NCBI GenBank assembly: GCA_965198795.1
Contig: OZ240674.1
Span: 1,116,001 to 1,180,000, forward strand
From: G965198795 sp965198795
Lineage (GTDB): Bacteria; Pseudomonadota; Alphaproteobacteria; Rhodospirillales; Casp-alpha2
Direction: 5' to 3'
Length of the DNA: 64,000 bases
The stretch's first letter is position 1. Every line of letters begins with the position of its first letter. Made by a program: the position numbers and the translations under genes. Below the pieces are notes generated by a model. It was not told the origin of the DNA. It saw only the letters and a program-made list of their open reading frames with translations, and did no database searches. Shown in pieces: positions 17,306 through 26,781 of the stretch.

Positions 17306-18436
17306 ATGATCAAGTTTTTTGCATCTTTCATGCTCAGTCTTGCGGTACTAAGCGGTTATGCGTCAGCCGCGATTATTTCCGAGGAGCATCGCGGTGTGCT
17401 TCTGGCGGCGAAGCCACTGCCCGGGGAAAAGCTTGATATCACTCCGGCTTCTCCCGCCGCCGCCATCAAAGCAATGGCGTCGGCCGTCGATCAGGTTTAC
17501 GCAAAGTCCTCCTTCGCTGCGGATAAAATCAATCAATTGAAAAAAAACGGCCGTATCCAGATTGTCTATGACGCAGAGTTTCCAAAGCTAAACCTCTTGG
17601 ACTTAACCATCGCGGCGTTTTTCCCTGATTTTTTCCAACACGGAACGAAGAATAAGGATTTTGTCGTTGTGGTTGGGCGTTACGGCGCAAAATGGACGCC
17701 TGACGAACTGGCCGCCGTCATTGTCCATGAACTGGTGGGACACGGTTTGCAGCATCTGCGCCGTCACACATCGTTCATGCGTAACCTGGATCTGGAATGC
17801 GAGGCCTACCTTTATCAAGAGCAATACTATCAGGCGGCCAAATTCGATCGGACGACGCGTGATCAGGCGGGGTTCCGGGATGCGCTGACCAACCAGTGGT
17901 GCTCCGATTTCATCCGCTACATGCGCAAACACGCGCCGGACAAGATGATATGGTGGGGTCCCGCTCCAATCCAGGTGCCGAAACTGCTGAAGATTTTTGC
18001 CCAATACGCCCAGCATCTCAAGAAGACAGGCGTCGCCGGGAAGGCGATCAAAACTGACAGGGCCAAGCTCGCAAACAATTTCAAGGCGTTGGAGGCGGAA
18101 GCCGGGCGGTCGGGCGACCCCGAAAAATTATTTCAATTGGGGTTCCGCTATTATCGGGGAATCGGCGTGGAAAAAAACAAGCGGACGGGTCTGGATTGGA
18201 TCTACAAGGCCGCCAACCATGGCCACGCAAAAGCCCAAGCCATAATAGGCCGCGCATTCGAGCGCGGCGATTATGAACGCAAGGACCCGGTCGAGGCGTA
18301 TAAGTGGTACGTGCTGGCCAGCAAAGGCGGGGAGCGGCGCGTCGCAAAAGACATCGAACAACTCGCCGCTAAGCTGTCGGTAAAACAGCGCCAGGAAGCC
18401 GAGCGCCAGGCAAGGACCTTCAAACCCGGGAAATAG
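17306..18436 (+). CDS. Secreted zincin-like metalloprotease candidate with Sel1 repeats
   Basis: The 376-residue protein starts MIKFFASFMLSLAVLSGYAS, a signal peptide, so it should act in the periplasm. About residue 140 it carries HELVGH within AAVIVHELVGHGLQHLRRH, an HExxH zinc-protease motif, followed by a conserved DLECEAYLYQEQYY segment that could supply the third metal ligand (Glu). The C-terminal third has Sel1 repeats: EKLFQLGFRYYRGIGVEKNKR, then AKAQAIIGRAFERGDYERKD and AYKWYVLASKGGE. The domain pairing is unusual to me. The HExxH motif alone does not prove protease activity. Confidence 0.65.
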   Translation: MIKFFASFMLSLAVLSGYASAAIISEEHRGVLLAAKPLPGEKLDITPASPAAAIKAMASAVDQVYAKSSFAADKINQLKKNGRIQIVYDAEFPKLNLLDLTIAAFFPDFFQHGTKNKDFVVVVGRYGAKWTPDELAAVIVHELVGHGLQHLRRHTSFMRNLDLECEAYLYQEQYYQAAKFDRTTRDQAGFRDALTNQWCSDFIRYMRKHAPDKMIWWGPAPIQVPKLLKIFAQYAQHLKKTGVAGKAIKTDRAKLANNFKALEAEAGRSGDPEKLFQLGFRYYRGIGVEKNKRTGLDWIYKAANHGHAKAQAIIGRAFERGDYERKDPVEAYKWYVLASKGGERRVAKDIEQLAAKLSVKQRQEAERQARTFKPGK

Positions 18437-18618
18437 CCCCTGAGTCCTCCGGTCTGGCGGGTCATGAAATCGCCATATATCAGTGGCGGGGGCCGCCTTT
18501 GAAACCACGTGAAATTTTCGCGCGGGGCGGACCATGCCGGTTACCAGGCCCGCTCGCGAAGCGCCGACTTGATTTAAGCGCCGGACGGGACAACCTTTGA
18601 CGGATAAACCTGGAACAA

Positions 18619-19611
18619 ATGAGACATCCGTTGCTCTTTCCCGCTTTCCGCCGTTTGCAAACCGCCACTTTGGCGCTCGGGGTAATTATTTTCCCCGGGA
18701 CCGCCTGCGCCGACCCGTTGGAAATCCAGGCGACTCCCATTCCACTCAACACGGAAGACGTCACCGTCGGCGCGGTCGGCCGGCTGATCTACAAAGGCGG
18801 CCTGCACCTGCAAAGTCCGAATGAGGTCTTTGGCGGATTATCAGCGCTCGGCGTCAGCGACGACGGCGCACGCTTTATCGCCCTAACGGACGAAGGTCAC
18901 CGCGTCGACGGCAAGCTGACACTTGATGAGGCGGGCAACCTGGCGGGGATTCACGAAACGGAAATCTTCACGGTCCCCGGCCCGGCGGGCCGGGCCTTGT
19001 TCAACAAGCACCTTGCCGACATGGAAGCCATGGCGCCGGGCGTCAACGGCGAGGTCATCGTCGCGTTTGAGCGCGAACACCGCCTTTGGGTCTATGTGGC
19101 CGGCTCGCCCGCGCCGCGTGTCATGCGTCCTCCGGCCGAACTCAAACGCGCCCCCCGAAACGGCGGAATTGAAGCATTGGCGCTTCTGGACGACGGACGA
19201 TTGTTCGCGCTTACCGAACGGTTCGGCTTCGAAGACGCGGTCATCGGGTGGGTATCGAGCCGCCGGGGCTGGGAAATCGTCACCTACTCCTTGACCGATG
19301 GTTATCTCCCCACGGGCGCGGCGTCGTTACCCAATGGGGACGTGATCATGGTTGAACGCCTCGTCACGCCGCGCGAGACATCCCGGGCTCGAATTCGCAT
19401 CATCAAAAAAGCGGACATTGAGCCGGGCGCGACCCTTGAAGGCGAGTTGATAGCGGAATTCAAAGCCCCACTCAGCGTTGACAACTTCGAGGGCATCGAG
19501 GCCTTTGAGGGAGCGGACGAAAAAACCCGCGTTCTCTTGGTGTCGGACGACAACTTCAGCCGCCGAAACCCGCAACGCACATTGATGATGATGTTTGAAC
19601 TCCAGGAGTAA
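18619..19611 (+). CDS. Esterase-like/phytase-like beta-propeller protein
   Basis: The 330-residue protein has a signal peptide (about 1-30, LQTATLALGVIIFPGTACA). The body matches the esterase-like phytase-type propeller family: FGGLSALGVSDDGARFIALTDEGH at the start, LADMEAMAPGVNGEVIVAFER, GGIEALALLDDGRLFALTE, and VDNFEGIEAFEGADEKTRVLLVSDDNFS near the end. Members are periplasmic. Activity is usually inferred as phosphoester hydrolysis, but many lack biochemical proof. It is followed two bases later by the NHL-repeat gene, so both probably form one operon of secreted propellers. Confidence 0.75.
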   Translation: MRHPLLFPAFRRLQTATLALGVIIFPGTACADPLEIQATPIPLNTEDVTVGAVGRLIYKGGLHLQSPNEVFGGLSALGVSDDGARFIALTDEGHRVDGKLTLDEAGNLAGIHETEIFTVPGPAGRALFNKHLADMEAMAPGVNGEVIVAFEREHRLWVYVAGSPAPRVMRPPAELKRAPRNGGIEALALLDDGRLFALTERFGFEDAVIGWVSSRRGWEIVTYSLTDGYLPTGAASLPNGDVIMVERLVTPRETSRARIRIIKKADIEPGATLEGELIAEFKAPLSVDNFEGIEAFEGADEKTRVLLVSDDNFSRRNPQRTLMMMFELQE

Positions 19612-19613
19612 TC

Positions 19614-20573
19614 ATGCGCCTGCCGACCGCTCTCTCCCTCGTCATTGCGCTCGCTTCGCCTGCGGCCCTTGCGCAACAGGCCCATGATGAGCGGCCGGAA
19701 GACGACAGGCAATCCCGCGCCTATCTGTTGCGGGACGGTCTCCGGTTTCAGCGCGTCGCCGCCTCGGACGGCGACTTCAGCCGCCCCCATGATATCGCCC
19801 TGTCGCCCGATGGGGCCTATCTACTCGTGGCTGACATCGGTAACGACGTAATCCGGGTTCTGGATCCGGAAACCTTGAAGACACTCGCGTCTTTCGGCGA
19901 AAATGATCTGTCGAGTCCCCACGACGTGGCCTTTCAATCCTCAACCAGCGTGCTGGTGGCTGATACGGCCAATAACCGAATTGCCGTTTATGACTTCAGA
20001 GGCGTCGTGGACGGCAAAGCCGAAGCGCGGCTGATCGCATCCTTGGAAGACGGCGCGGATTGGCCCGAGGGGGTTAGCCCCGCCCCAGGAAACGGCCCGA
20101 TCTACGTCAGCAACGTGGGCGGCAATTCCGTCTCCAAATTGACGCCTGACGGCAAACTTATCAAACAGGCCGGAGAGCGGGGCGACGGTGACGGCCAGTT
20201 CGTTCGCCCGCATGACATACAGGTCGCGCCGAATAACGACATCTTCGTCGCGGACAGCGGCAACCACCGCGTCCAGATTCTGGACGCGGACCTAAACCAC
20301 AAACGCACGCTGGCGGGGAGTCCCTATCACTTCAATGAACCGAAATACATGGCGTTCAATCTAGACAGCACGCTCTATGTCGCGGACGAATACAACAGCC
20401 AGATAAAAATCTTCGATGAAACGCTGAAGCCGCTTGGCTTCATCGGGACAGGCGGGAAAGGGGATGGCCCGGGTCAACTCAATTGGCCCGAAGGCGTTGA
20501 CGTCCGTGCGGGCCGTGTCTGGATCGCGGACACCGACAATAACCGGATTCTGTTGTATCGCCGGCTTCGCTAG
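19614..20573 (+). CDS. Secreted NHL-repeat beta-propeller protein
   Basis: The 319-residue product has a signal peptide (LPTALSLVIALASPAALAQ) followed by NHL repeats. The repeat hallmark recurs as FSRPHDIALSPDGAYLLVAD, LSSPHDVAFQSSTSVLVADT, FVRPHDIQVAPNNDIFVADS and LNWPEGVDVRAGRVWIADT, which makes a six-bladed propeller likely. NHL propellers bind ligands or proteins and some act as lyases; no specific function is visible. It follows the phytase-like gene by 2 bp and ends overlapping the convergent GNAT gene by 4 bp. Confidence 0.8.
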   Translation: MRLPTALSLVIALASPAALAQQAHDERPEDDRQSRAYLLRDGLRFQRVAASDGDFSRPHDIALSPDGAYLLVADIGNDVIRVLDPETLKTLASFGENDLSSPHDVAFQSSTSVLVADTANNRIAVYDFRGVVDGKAEARLIASLEDGADWPEGVSPAPGNGPIYVSNVGGNSVSKLTPDGKLIKQAGERGDGDGQFVRPHDIQVAPNNDIFVADSGNHRVQILDADLNHKRTLAGSPYHFNEPKYMAFNLDSTLYVADEYNSQIKIFDETLKPLGFIGTGGKGDGPGQLNWPEGVDVRAGRVWIADTDNNRILLYRRLR

Positions 20574-21151
20574 ACAGTCTTCTTCATCAAAAGAACATCC
20601 CCGCCAAAGCGAATAACCGGATCCGGGACGACGGCCCTTCGGTCAACCTCTTCAAAGCCCCACTTTTGATAGAGTTTTAAAGCTGGCGCATTTTCCTCGA
20701 ACACCTTGAGCGCCAATGCGGGCAAAGACAGTCCCCGCGCCATCTCCTCGGCGAATCTCAGAAACGGGCTGCCGATACCGCAACCACGATAGGCTGGGTC
20801 AATGGCGATGGCCGAGATATGAAAAACGCCCCGGAGCGTCAACTCCTTGAATGGCCGCATGGCCGCTGGCGTATCCGCGCCCCCGGTTTGGCCGAACTCG
20901 ATTTCCGCGGCCAAGGGGTAGGCGTGCATCATGCCCGCCAAGCGGCCTTCCATCTCCGCAGCCAGAAAAGCGTCAAGGGCGCCTGGGGCCTTTAACTGCC
21001 GTATCGCGACTTCCCGATAACTTTCGCCGGATACGGCCTGGGACCGCCAATCGAGTTCCGCGACGCCGCCTGCGGCCTGGCAGTACAAGTAAATCAAACC
21101 GTCTATATCCTGGGAGTTCGCCGCCCGGAGAACAGGTTTTAATCGTGTCAT
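20570..21151 (-). CDS. GNAT-family N-acetyltransferase
   Basis: At 193 residues it contains the acetyl-CoA-binding core of the GNAT fold: ISAIAIDPAYRGCGIGSPFLRFAEEMAR (motif A, with the R/Q-x-x-G-x-G/A pattern as RGCGIG) and LALKVFEENAPALKLYQKWGFEEVDRR (motif B). It should transfer an acetyl group from acetyl-CoA to an amine, substrate unknown. It converges with the NHL gene (4 bp overlap). Nothing in the neighbourhood hints at a substrate. Confidence 0.85.
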   Translation of the reverse strand: MTRLKPVLRAANSQDIDGLIYLYCQAAGGVAELDWRSQAVSGESYREVAIRQLKAPGALDAFLAAEMEGRLAGMMHAYPLAAEIEFGQTGGADTPAAMRPFKELTLRGVFHISAIAIDPAYRGCGIGSPFLRFAEEMARGLSLPALALKVFEENAPALKLYQKWGFEEVDRRAVVPDPVIRFGGDVLLMKKTV

Positions 21152-21408
21152 CAGGTCAGATTAGAGCGCGCCCGCGTTTCACGAAACCCCGGCGCGCGTC
21201 CATTGATCCTTAAACGCCCTCAATACGTAGCTGTGAGTATCTTTCAGGCCCATTACGATATACCATGCGCCCGTGCAAGAAAGAAAAATTTTTATACGTA
21301 AATTCGCATACAATTCCGGTACGATCCACTCCAACGGCATAAGAATGAAATGGCGGCGTGGCTCGCGGCTTTCGCGCCTCGCCCCCGGCCCGGATGACAG
21401 CGGTGACG
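21152..21408. promoter_or_regulatory. Divergent intergenic region, AT-rich promoter candidate
   Basis: This gap lies between the minus-strand GNAT gene and the plus-strand RND operon. An AT-rich stretch around 21280-21330 (GAAAAATTTTTATACG, then TACAATTCCGGTACG) contrasts with the GC-rich flanks and is the only plausible promoter zone. No clear -35/-10 pair with correct spacing is proposed, and no operator palindrome stands out. Confidence 0.3.
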
Positions 21409-22557
21409 ATGAAGAAACGCTTAAATCCGTCAATTGCGATTGCAGCGGCCTTGACCGCCGGCGCCGGCGCCTGGGTGTTGTCCGGCGACCTGGAGCAGGC
21501 CAAGCGCTATTACGCGGGCGAGACGCAAACTATTGATTCTGATTACGAAATACGGTTGGGAGAGGCTAGCCCTGAAGCCAGAACTCTGGTGATTGACCGG
21601 CGCCCGAGCGTCCGCGTGCGCCATTCGGCCGCTCTCCCCCATCAACGCGACATTACGCTGCTGGGTCAAACGGACATCATCAAGGACGCGACCGTCACCG
21701 CCGAAACATCGGGCCAAATAACCAGACTGGAAGCGAGGAAGGGGCAATGGTTGAACAAGGGTGACGTCATTCTGCGTATCGACATGAAAGATCGCCTGGC
21801 GCGCCTGAGAGAAGCGGAAGCACGCGTGCGCTATGAGACCATTGGCTTTGAGGCCGCCCGGAAGCTTGCGGGCAAGAAATTTCAGTCCGAAGTCCGCTTG
21901 GCGGAAGAAGCGTCGGAACTGGAGGAAGCCCGGGCGGAACTCGCAAGCATTGAACTGGATATCGGCCATACCATCGTCCGCGCGCCCATCGGCGGGTTTC
22001 TGGAGACCCTTCCGTTCGGCGTTGGTGATTACCTGGACGAAGGCGATGCGATTGTCGATATCGTCGATCCAAACCCGCTTCGTGTCATCGCCCAAGTTTC
22101 GGAGCGCGACGTGGGCGCCATCGCCGTTGGCGACAAGGCGAAGGCCACGACGCCCGGCGGCGGAACGTACGAAGGCACGATCAAGTTCATTAGCCGCCGC
22201 GCCCAAGAGCTGACCCGCACCTTCCGGGTCGATATCTGGTTCGACAATCCGGATTACAAACTACGTCAAGGTCAAACCATGGAGGTGACGCTGAATGCGG
22301 GGGACGGCGCCGCGCACAAGGTTTCTCCAGCCATTCTAACCCTCGACGACGCGGGCCGTGTGGGTGTGAAGACCGTTAATGGCGATAGTGAGGTCGTTTT
22401 CCTTCCCGTCACCATTCTGAGCGACGGGAAGGATGGCATGTGGCTGGGCGGATTGCCGGACACTATCCGTCTGATCACAGTCGGCCAGGAATTCGTCTCG
22501 GACGGCCAGGCCGTACGCGCCGTTGACGAAGGCGACACGGGTGACGGAACTTCATGA
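21409..22557 (+). CDS. RND efflux system, periplasmic adaptor (membrane fusion) subunit
   Basis: A 382-residue adaptor begins MKKRLNPSIAIAAALTAGAG, a signal/anchor segment. Next come the lipoyl-like half motif TVTAETSGQITRLEARKGQWLNKGD, a coiled-coil hairpin (about 130-185, LREAEARVRYETIGFEAARKL... EEASELEEARAELA) and the second half TIVRAPIGGFLETLPFGVGDYL. The beta-barrel region includes FISRRAQELTRTFRVDIWF. It links the inner-membrane pump to an outer-membrane channel. The stop overlaps the permease start by 4 bp (ATGA), so both are translated together. I did not use an in-frame GTG 51 bp upstream, which lacks a ribosome site. Confidence 0.88.
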   Translation: MKKRLNPSIAIAAALTAGAGAWVLSGDLEQAKRYYAGETQTIDSDYEIRLGEASPEARTLVIDRRPSVRVRHSAALPHQRDITLLGQTDIIKDATVTAETSGQITRLEARKGQWLNKGDVILRIDMKDRLARLREAEARVRYETIGFEAARKLAGKKFQSEVRLAEEASELEEARAELASIELDIGHTIVRAPIGGFLETLPFGVGDYLDEGDAIVDIVDPNPLRVIAQVSERDVGAIAVGDKAKATTPGGGTYEGTIKFISRRAQELTRTFRVDIWFDNPDYKLRQGQTMEVTLNAGDGAAHKVSPAILTLDDAGRVGVKTVNGDSEVVFLPVTILSDGKDGMWLGGLPDTIRLITVGQEFVSDGQAVRAVDEGDTGDGTS

Positions 22558-25500
22558 GCGCTCTGATCGACGCCGCTCTCGGTCATGGACGCACGGTGAT
22601 CCTATCGTTGGCGATGCTGCTGATCGCGGGCGCCGCCGCTTACGTGGAGATTCCGAAAGAAGCGGAGCCCGACATCAACATCCCCATCATCTACGTCTCC
22701 ATGAACCATGAGGGCATTTCGCCGGAAGACGCGGAACGCCTGTTAATCCGGCCCATGGAAAAAGAACTTCGCGGGATTGATGGTGTGAGGGAACTGCGCG
22801 CCAAGGGCTACGAGGGCGGAGCCAACGTCACCTTGGAGTTCGAGGCGGGCTTCGATGCGGACACCGCGTTGATCGACGTTCGGGAAAAGGTCGATCTGGC
22901 CAAACCGAAACTGCCGCGGGAAACGGATGAACCGCTGGTCAAGGAGGTCAACTTCTCCCTGTTTCCCGTACTGGCCATCACGCTCTCCGGCGACGTCCCG
23001 GAACGCCTGCTTCACCGGATCAGCCGGGATTTGCGCGACGATATCGAAGACCTGTCCCAAGTTCTGGAAGTGAAAATCGGCGGCAACCGCGAAGAGTTGG
23101 TCGAAATTCTGATCGATCCGATAAAGGTGGAGAGCTATGGGCTGTCGCTAGTTGACACCATAGATTTGATCGGCCGCTCGAACCTGTTGGTGGCCGCCGG
23201 GGCGAAGGACACGGGCGCGGGGCGGTTCTCGGTAAAAGTCCCCGGCCTGTTCGAAAGCGTCGGCGACATCGTCACCATGCCCGTTCAGTTCCAGGGGGAC
23301 GCGGTCGTTACCCTGGGCGATATCGGTGAAATCCGCCGGGGTTTCAAAGATCCGGACGGTTTCGCACGCGTCAAAGGCGAGCGGGCCGTGGTGCTGGAAG
23401 TGGTGAAACGGACGGGTGAGAACATCATCGAAACCGTTCGAGCCGCTCGCGCCGTCGTCGCCCAGCAACAGGCTCTCTGGCCCGAAGCGCTGAGAAACTC
23501 CGTCAACGTGGGCTTTACACAGGACCGGTCCTCCATCATCGAAGACCGTTTGCTCGACCTTCAAAACAACGTCACCAGCGCGGTCCTGCTGGTTATGATC
23601 GTCATCATCGGGGCTTTGGGACCGCGCTCGGCGGGTTTGGTCGGCCTCTCCATTCCAGGTTCGTTCCTCACGGCCATTCTCGTTATCTCTATGATGGGCC
23701 TTACCATCAATATTGTCGTGCTGTTCGGCTTGATCCTGGCTGTCGGCATGCTGGTTGACGGCGCCATCGTGGTGACCGAATTCGCGGACCGTGAAATGCG
23801 CGAAGGCAAAAGCGCGAGAGAGGCTTATGGATTGGCGGCGAAACGGATGGCCTGGCCGATCACTGCTTCCACGGCGACGACACTGGCCGCCTTCCTGCCC
23901 TTGCTGTTCTGGCCGGGCGTGGTGGGCGAATTCATGAAATATCTGCCCATCACGCTGGTCGCCACCTTGTCCGCGTCCTTGCTGATGGCGTTGATCTTTG
24001 TGCCGACCTTGGGCGCCGCGATCAGCGGCAGGAAAGCGGCGGCGGCTGCTTCCACTCAACTGATCGGCAAACTGTCCGGTTTTACGGGCGCTTATGTAAA
24101 GGCGCTTGGCGTCGCGCTCAACCATCCAGCCAAGGTGCTGGCGCTCGCCGTCGGGATGCTGGTGGGTGTCCAGGGTTATTACGTGACGCACGGCAACGGC
24201 GTCGAGTTCTTCCCGAAAGTCGAGCCGACGCTGGCGAAACTCCAGGTAAAGGCCAGGGGCAACTTATCGGCCCTTGAGCAAGACAAGCTGATTCGCGAGG
24301 TGGAAGACCGCATCCTGGAAATCCCGGAGTTCAAAACGGTCTATACCCGCACCGGCAAGGAACGGAACTCGGAAGAGTCCGAAGACATCATCGGCGCCAT
24401 CACGCTTGAGTTCACCGATTGGGAAACACGCCGTTCGGCGGATGACATTCTGGCCGACGTCCGGCTGCGCACCCAGGATTTGGCCGGCGTCATCGTGGAC
24501 CGGCGCAAGGAAGAAGCCGGCCCGCCAACGGGGAAGCCCGTTCAGTTGCTGTTGTCGTCGCGCGACCCGGACATCCTGGAAGATCAGACCGCCAAAATCG
24601 TCGATTTCCTCTCCGGCGTCAAAGGCGTCATCAATATCGAGGACGGCCGCCAACTGCCCGGCATTGACTGGGAAATCAAGGTGGACCGGGCTCAAGCCGC
24701 CAAGTTCGGCGCCAACGTGGAGCTGGTGGGCGCTATGGTCCAAATGGTGACGTCCGGCATCAAGCTTGCGGAATACCGGCCCGACGACTCAGATGACGAG
24801 ATCGACCTGCGCGTGCGTTATCCGGAGCAATACCGGACATTGGGTCAACTCCAGGTCATCAAGCTGAACACGAACGCCGGTCTTGTCCCCATCCGGAATT
24901 TCGTCACCATCGAGCCCACCAAGAAAATCGGCACGGTCAACCGGGTCGACGGCAAACGGACGATTTCAGTCAAGGCTGACGTGGAAGCGGACGTGCTCGC
25001 CCAGGATAAGCTGGCGGAGATCAAGAATGGACTGGCGTCCCTTCAGCTCGATCCCCGCCTCGACATCCAGTTCAAAGGCGAGGACGAGGAACGCAAAAAG
25101 GCAGAGGCGTTTCTGTCAAAAGCCTTTGGGGCCGCGCTGTTCATCATGATCATTATCCTGGTCACCCAATTCAACAGTTTCTATTCCGCCTTTCTGGTCA
25201 TGTCCGCCGTGGTCATGTCCACCATCGGTGTGTTCATCGGCCTGATCGTCACCGGCCAGCCCTTTGGCATTGTCATGACGGGCATCGGGGTGATCGCGCT
25301 GGCGGGGATTGTGGTGAACAACAACATTGTCTTGATCGACACCTTTGACCGGCTAAGCAAGGAAACCCGGTCCATCCGGGAAGCCATACTGTTGACCGGC
25401 GCCCAGCGCCTGCGCCCGGTGCTGCTGACGACCGTGACGACCATCCTGGGGCTGACGCCCATGGTGCTTGCCATGAACGTGGATCTGATCGGGCGCGAAG

Positions 25501-25691
25501 TGACGGTCGGAGCGCCGTCGACGCAATGGTGGCGGTCGCTTTCCGCCGCCATTGTCTACGGTTTAGGATTTGCCGCCGTGTTGACCATGATCGTCACCCC
25601 AGCGGCTCTTATGGTGCGCGCGAACTATCAGGTTTGGCTAGATAAACGAGCGTCCAGGCCCGTTGATCAAAAAACCCAGCCGGCGGAATAG
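22554..25691 (+). CDS. RND-family efflux permease
   Basis: A 1045-residue inner-membrane, proton-driven pump of the HAE-1/AcrB-like type. The first transmembrane helix is replaced by GRTVILSLAMLLIAGAAAYVEIPKEAEPDINIP, the usual start. The transmembrane helix 4 motif VLFGLILAVGMLVDGAIVVTEFADREM holds the essential Asp. A second 6-helix bundle lies at about residues 860-1025 (FIMIIILVTQFNSFYSAFLVM; GIVVNNNIVLIDTFD). Length is complete. The substrate is unknown. No TolC-like gene follows; instead the pair ends against an IS630 relic, so any outer-membrane partner must be elsewhere. Confidence 0.92.
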   Translation: MSALIDAALGHGRTVILSLAMLLIAGAAAYVEIPKEAEPDINIPIIYVSMNHEGISPEDAERLLIRPMEKELRGIDGVRELRAKGYEGGANVTLEFEAGFDADTALIDVREKVDLAKPKLPRETDEPLVKEVNFSLFPVLAITLSGDVPERLLHRISRDLRDDIEDLSQVLEVKIGGNREELVEILIDPIKVESYGLSLVDTIDLIGRSNLLVAAGAKDTGAGRFSVKVPGLFESVGDIVTMPVQFQGDAVVTLGDIGEIRRGFKDPDGFARVKGERAVVLEVVKRTGENIIETVRAARAVVAQQQALWPEALRNSVNVGFTQDRSSIIEDRLLDLQNNVTSAVLLVMIVIIGALGPRSAGLVGLSIPGSFLTAILVISMMGLTINIVVLFGLILAVGMLVDGAIVVTEFADREMREGKSAREAYGLAAKRMAWPITASTATTLAAFLPLLFWPGVVGEFMKYLPITLVATLSASLLMALIFVPTLGAAISGRKAAAAASTQLIGKLSGFTGAYVKALGVALNHPAKVLALAVGMLVGVQGYYVTHGNGVEFFPKVEPTLAKLQVKARGNLSALEQDKLIREVEDRILEIPEFKTVYTRTGKERNSEESEDIIGAITLEFTDWETRRSADDILADVRLRTQDLAGVIVDRRKEEAGPPTGKPVQLLLSSRDPDILEDQTAKIVDFLSGVKGVINIEDGRQLPGIDWEIKVDRAQAAKFGANVELVGAMVQMVTSGIKLAEYRPDDSDDEIDLRVRYPEQYRTLGQLQVIKLNTNAGLVPIRNFVTIEPTKKIGTVNRVDGKRTISVKADVEADVLAQDKLAEIKNGLASLQLDPRLDIQFKGEDEERKKAEAFLSKAFGAALFIMIIILVTQFNSFYSAFLVMSAVVMSTIGVFIGLIVTGQPFGIVMTGIGVIALAGIVVNNNIVLIDTFDRLSKETRSIREAILLTGAQRLRPVLLTTVTTILGLTPMVLAMNVDLIGREVTVGAPSTQWWRSLSAAIVYGLGFAAVLTMIVTPAALMVRANYQVWLDKRASRPVDQKTQPAE

Positions 25692-25749
25692 GGCTCGTTC
25701 CCGGAAAAGTGATTTCTGGCGGGAAACATCCTTTAAAGCTTTGGCTCAC

Positions 25750-26555
25750 GCCTGGATCGTGATGAAATCAACCGTATTCATGCCCTGCGGTTTTGACACG
25801 GCTGGCGCATTCGTGGGGGGCGGCGGTTTTCAGGATGCCGGCGGCGGCCTTGCGGACACCATCGCCGCCCCTTCGCGCGGCCTTTGTGAGCGAATGCTCA
25901 AGCTTTGAGAAAAACCGCTCGGCCGGGTTCGGACCGGGGGCGTATTTCGGAGCGGAGAAAAGCCTGGCCCCGGCGTTCCGAACGGCGCTTCGCGCAGCCG
26001 CGCTCTTGTGAAAGCCGGGACTATCCATGACGGCGCCGCCCGGTTTCAATGCGGGAACAAGAACCTTCCCGGCATGGATGCGGAAGCGTTCGCCGTTGAC
26101 CGGTCCGCCGATATGCCAGGGCGCGTCAATCCGGTCATGGCGCTTTACCCATCGGCGCCGCCAGGAAGGTCCGTGTGCGCCATCGCCCGTGGGGAACCGC
26201 GCCCTTGAGCTGTTCTCCGCACGGGCACCAGCCCCTTAGGGGCGTCATGCCGGTCTTGGTCCAGGTCTCGCCGGTGAAAACCAGCCGGGAGGGCTCAATG
26301 CGGCCTTGGCGCTTTACCCATCCCCGCCGCCGCGCCGCCAGCCAATCGTGATGCGGCCCAACCGACCTTGCGCGGCTTGCAGCCGCCTATGTGCGCAGGG
26401 GCCGCGCTCTCCGTCTTCCGGCAGCGCCCCACCCAACTGATGAGCGTGTTCGCGCCGACGCCAAACTGCGCCGACGCACGGCGGCGCGAAAGCCCGTCCT
26501 TCTCGACGCTGGACATGGCACGTTCACGAAGATCGGGAGAAAACGCTCTTACCAT
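25750..26555 (-). pseudogene. IS630-family transposase pseudogene, copy 2 of the inverted duplicate
   Basis: The minus strand starts with an IS630 N-terminal helix-turn-helix (VRAFSPDLRERAMSSVEKDG then QFGVGANTLISWVGRC and GGCKPRKVG), then loses frame. The remaining 588 bp (25750-26337) equal the plus-strand block at 2301-2888. Readable blocks are WVKRQGRIEPSRLVFTGETW, VNGERFRIHAGKVLVPALKP, VMDSPGFHKS and GPNPAERFFSKLEHSL. The first catalytic Asp is Gly, and an insertion breaks the frame in the middle. This copy retains the N-terminal part missing from the other, so it is nearer the original element, though a central segment between the two domains is deleted. Confidence 0.8.
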
Positions 26556-26590
26556 GCGTACTGGCCATGCGTACTGGCCATGCGTACCGG
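26552..26590. repeat. Three tandem 13-bp repeats
   Basis: CCATGCGTACTGG occurs twice in a row, followed by a third copy with one change (CCATGCGTACCGG). It sits at the start-codon side of the second IS630 copy. The 26591-26781 gap contains no gene I can support. Confidence 0.8.
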
Positions 26591-26781
26591 CCTCCTTGAC
26601 CCGCTAAGCGCCGTGAATCACTACTCACGGCAAAGGGAAACAATTAATTCCCGGGCACGCGATTGCCGAAGGCCGGCGAGAGGCGAATGCCGTTTCGCGT
26701 CGGGCTCTAGCCCGGCTAACCTGAAACGGTCACGCCCATCCGAAGAAACGGCGCCATTGCCGCTTTCCCCTCCACCAGCGT

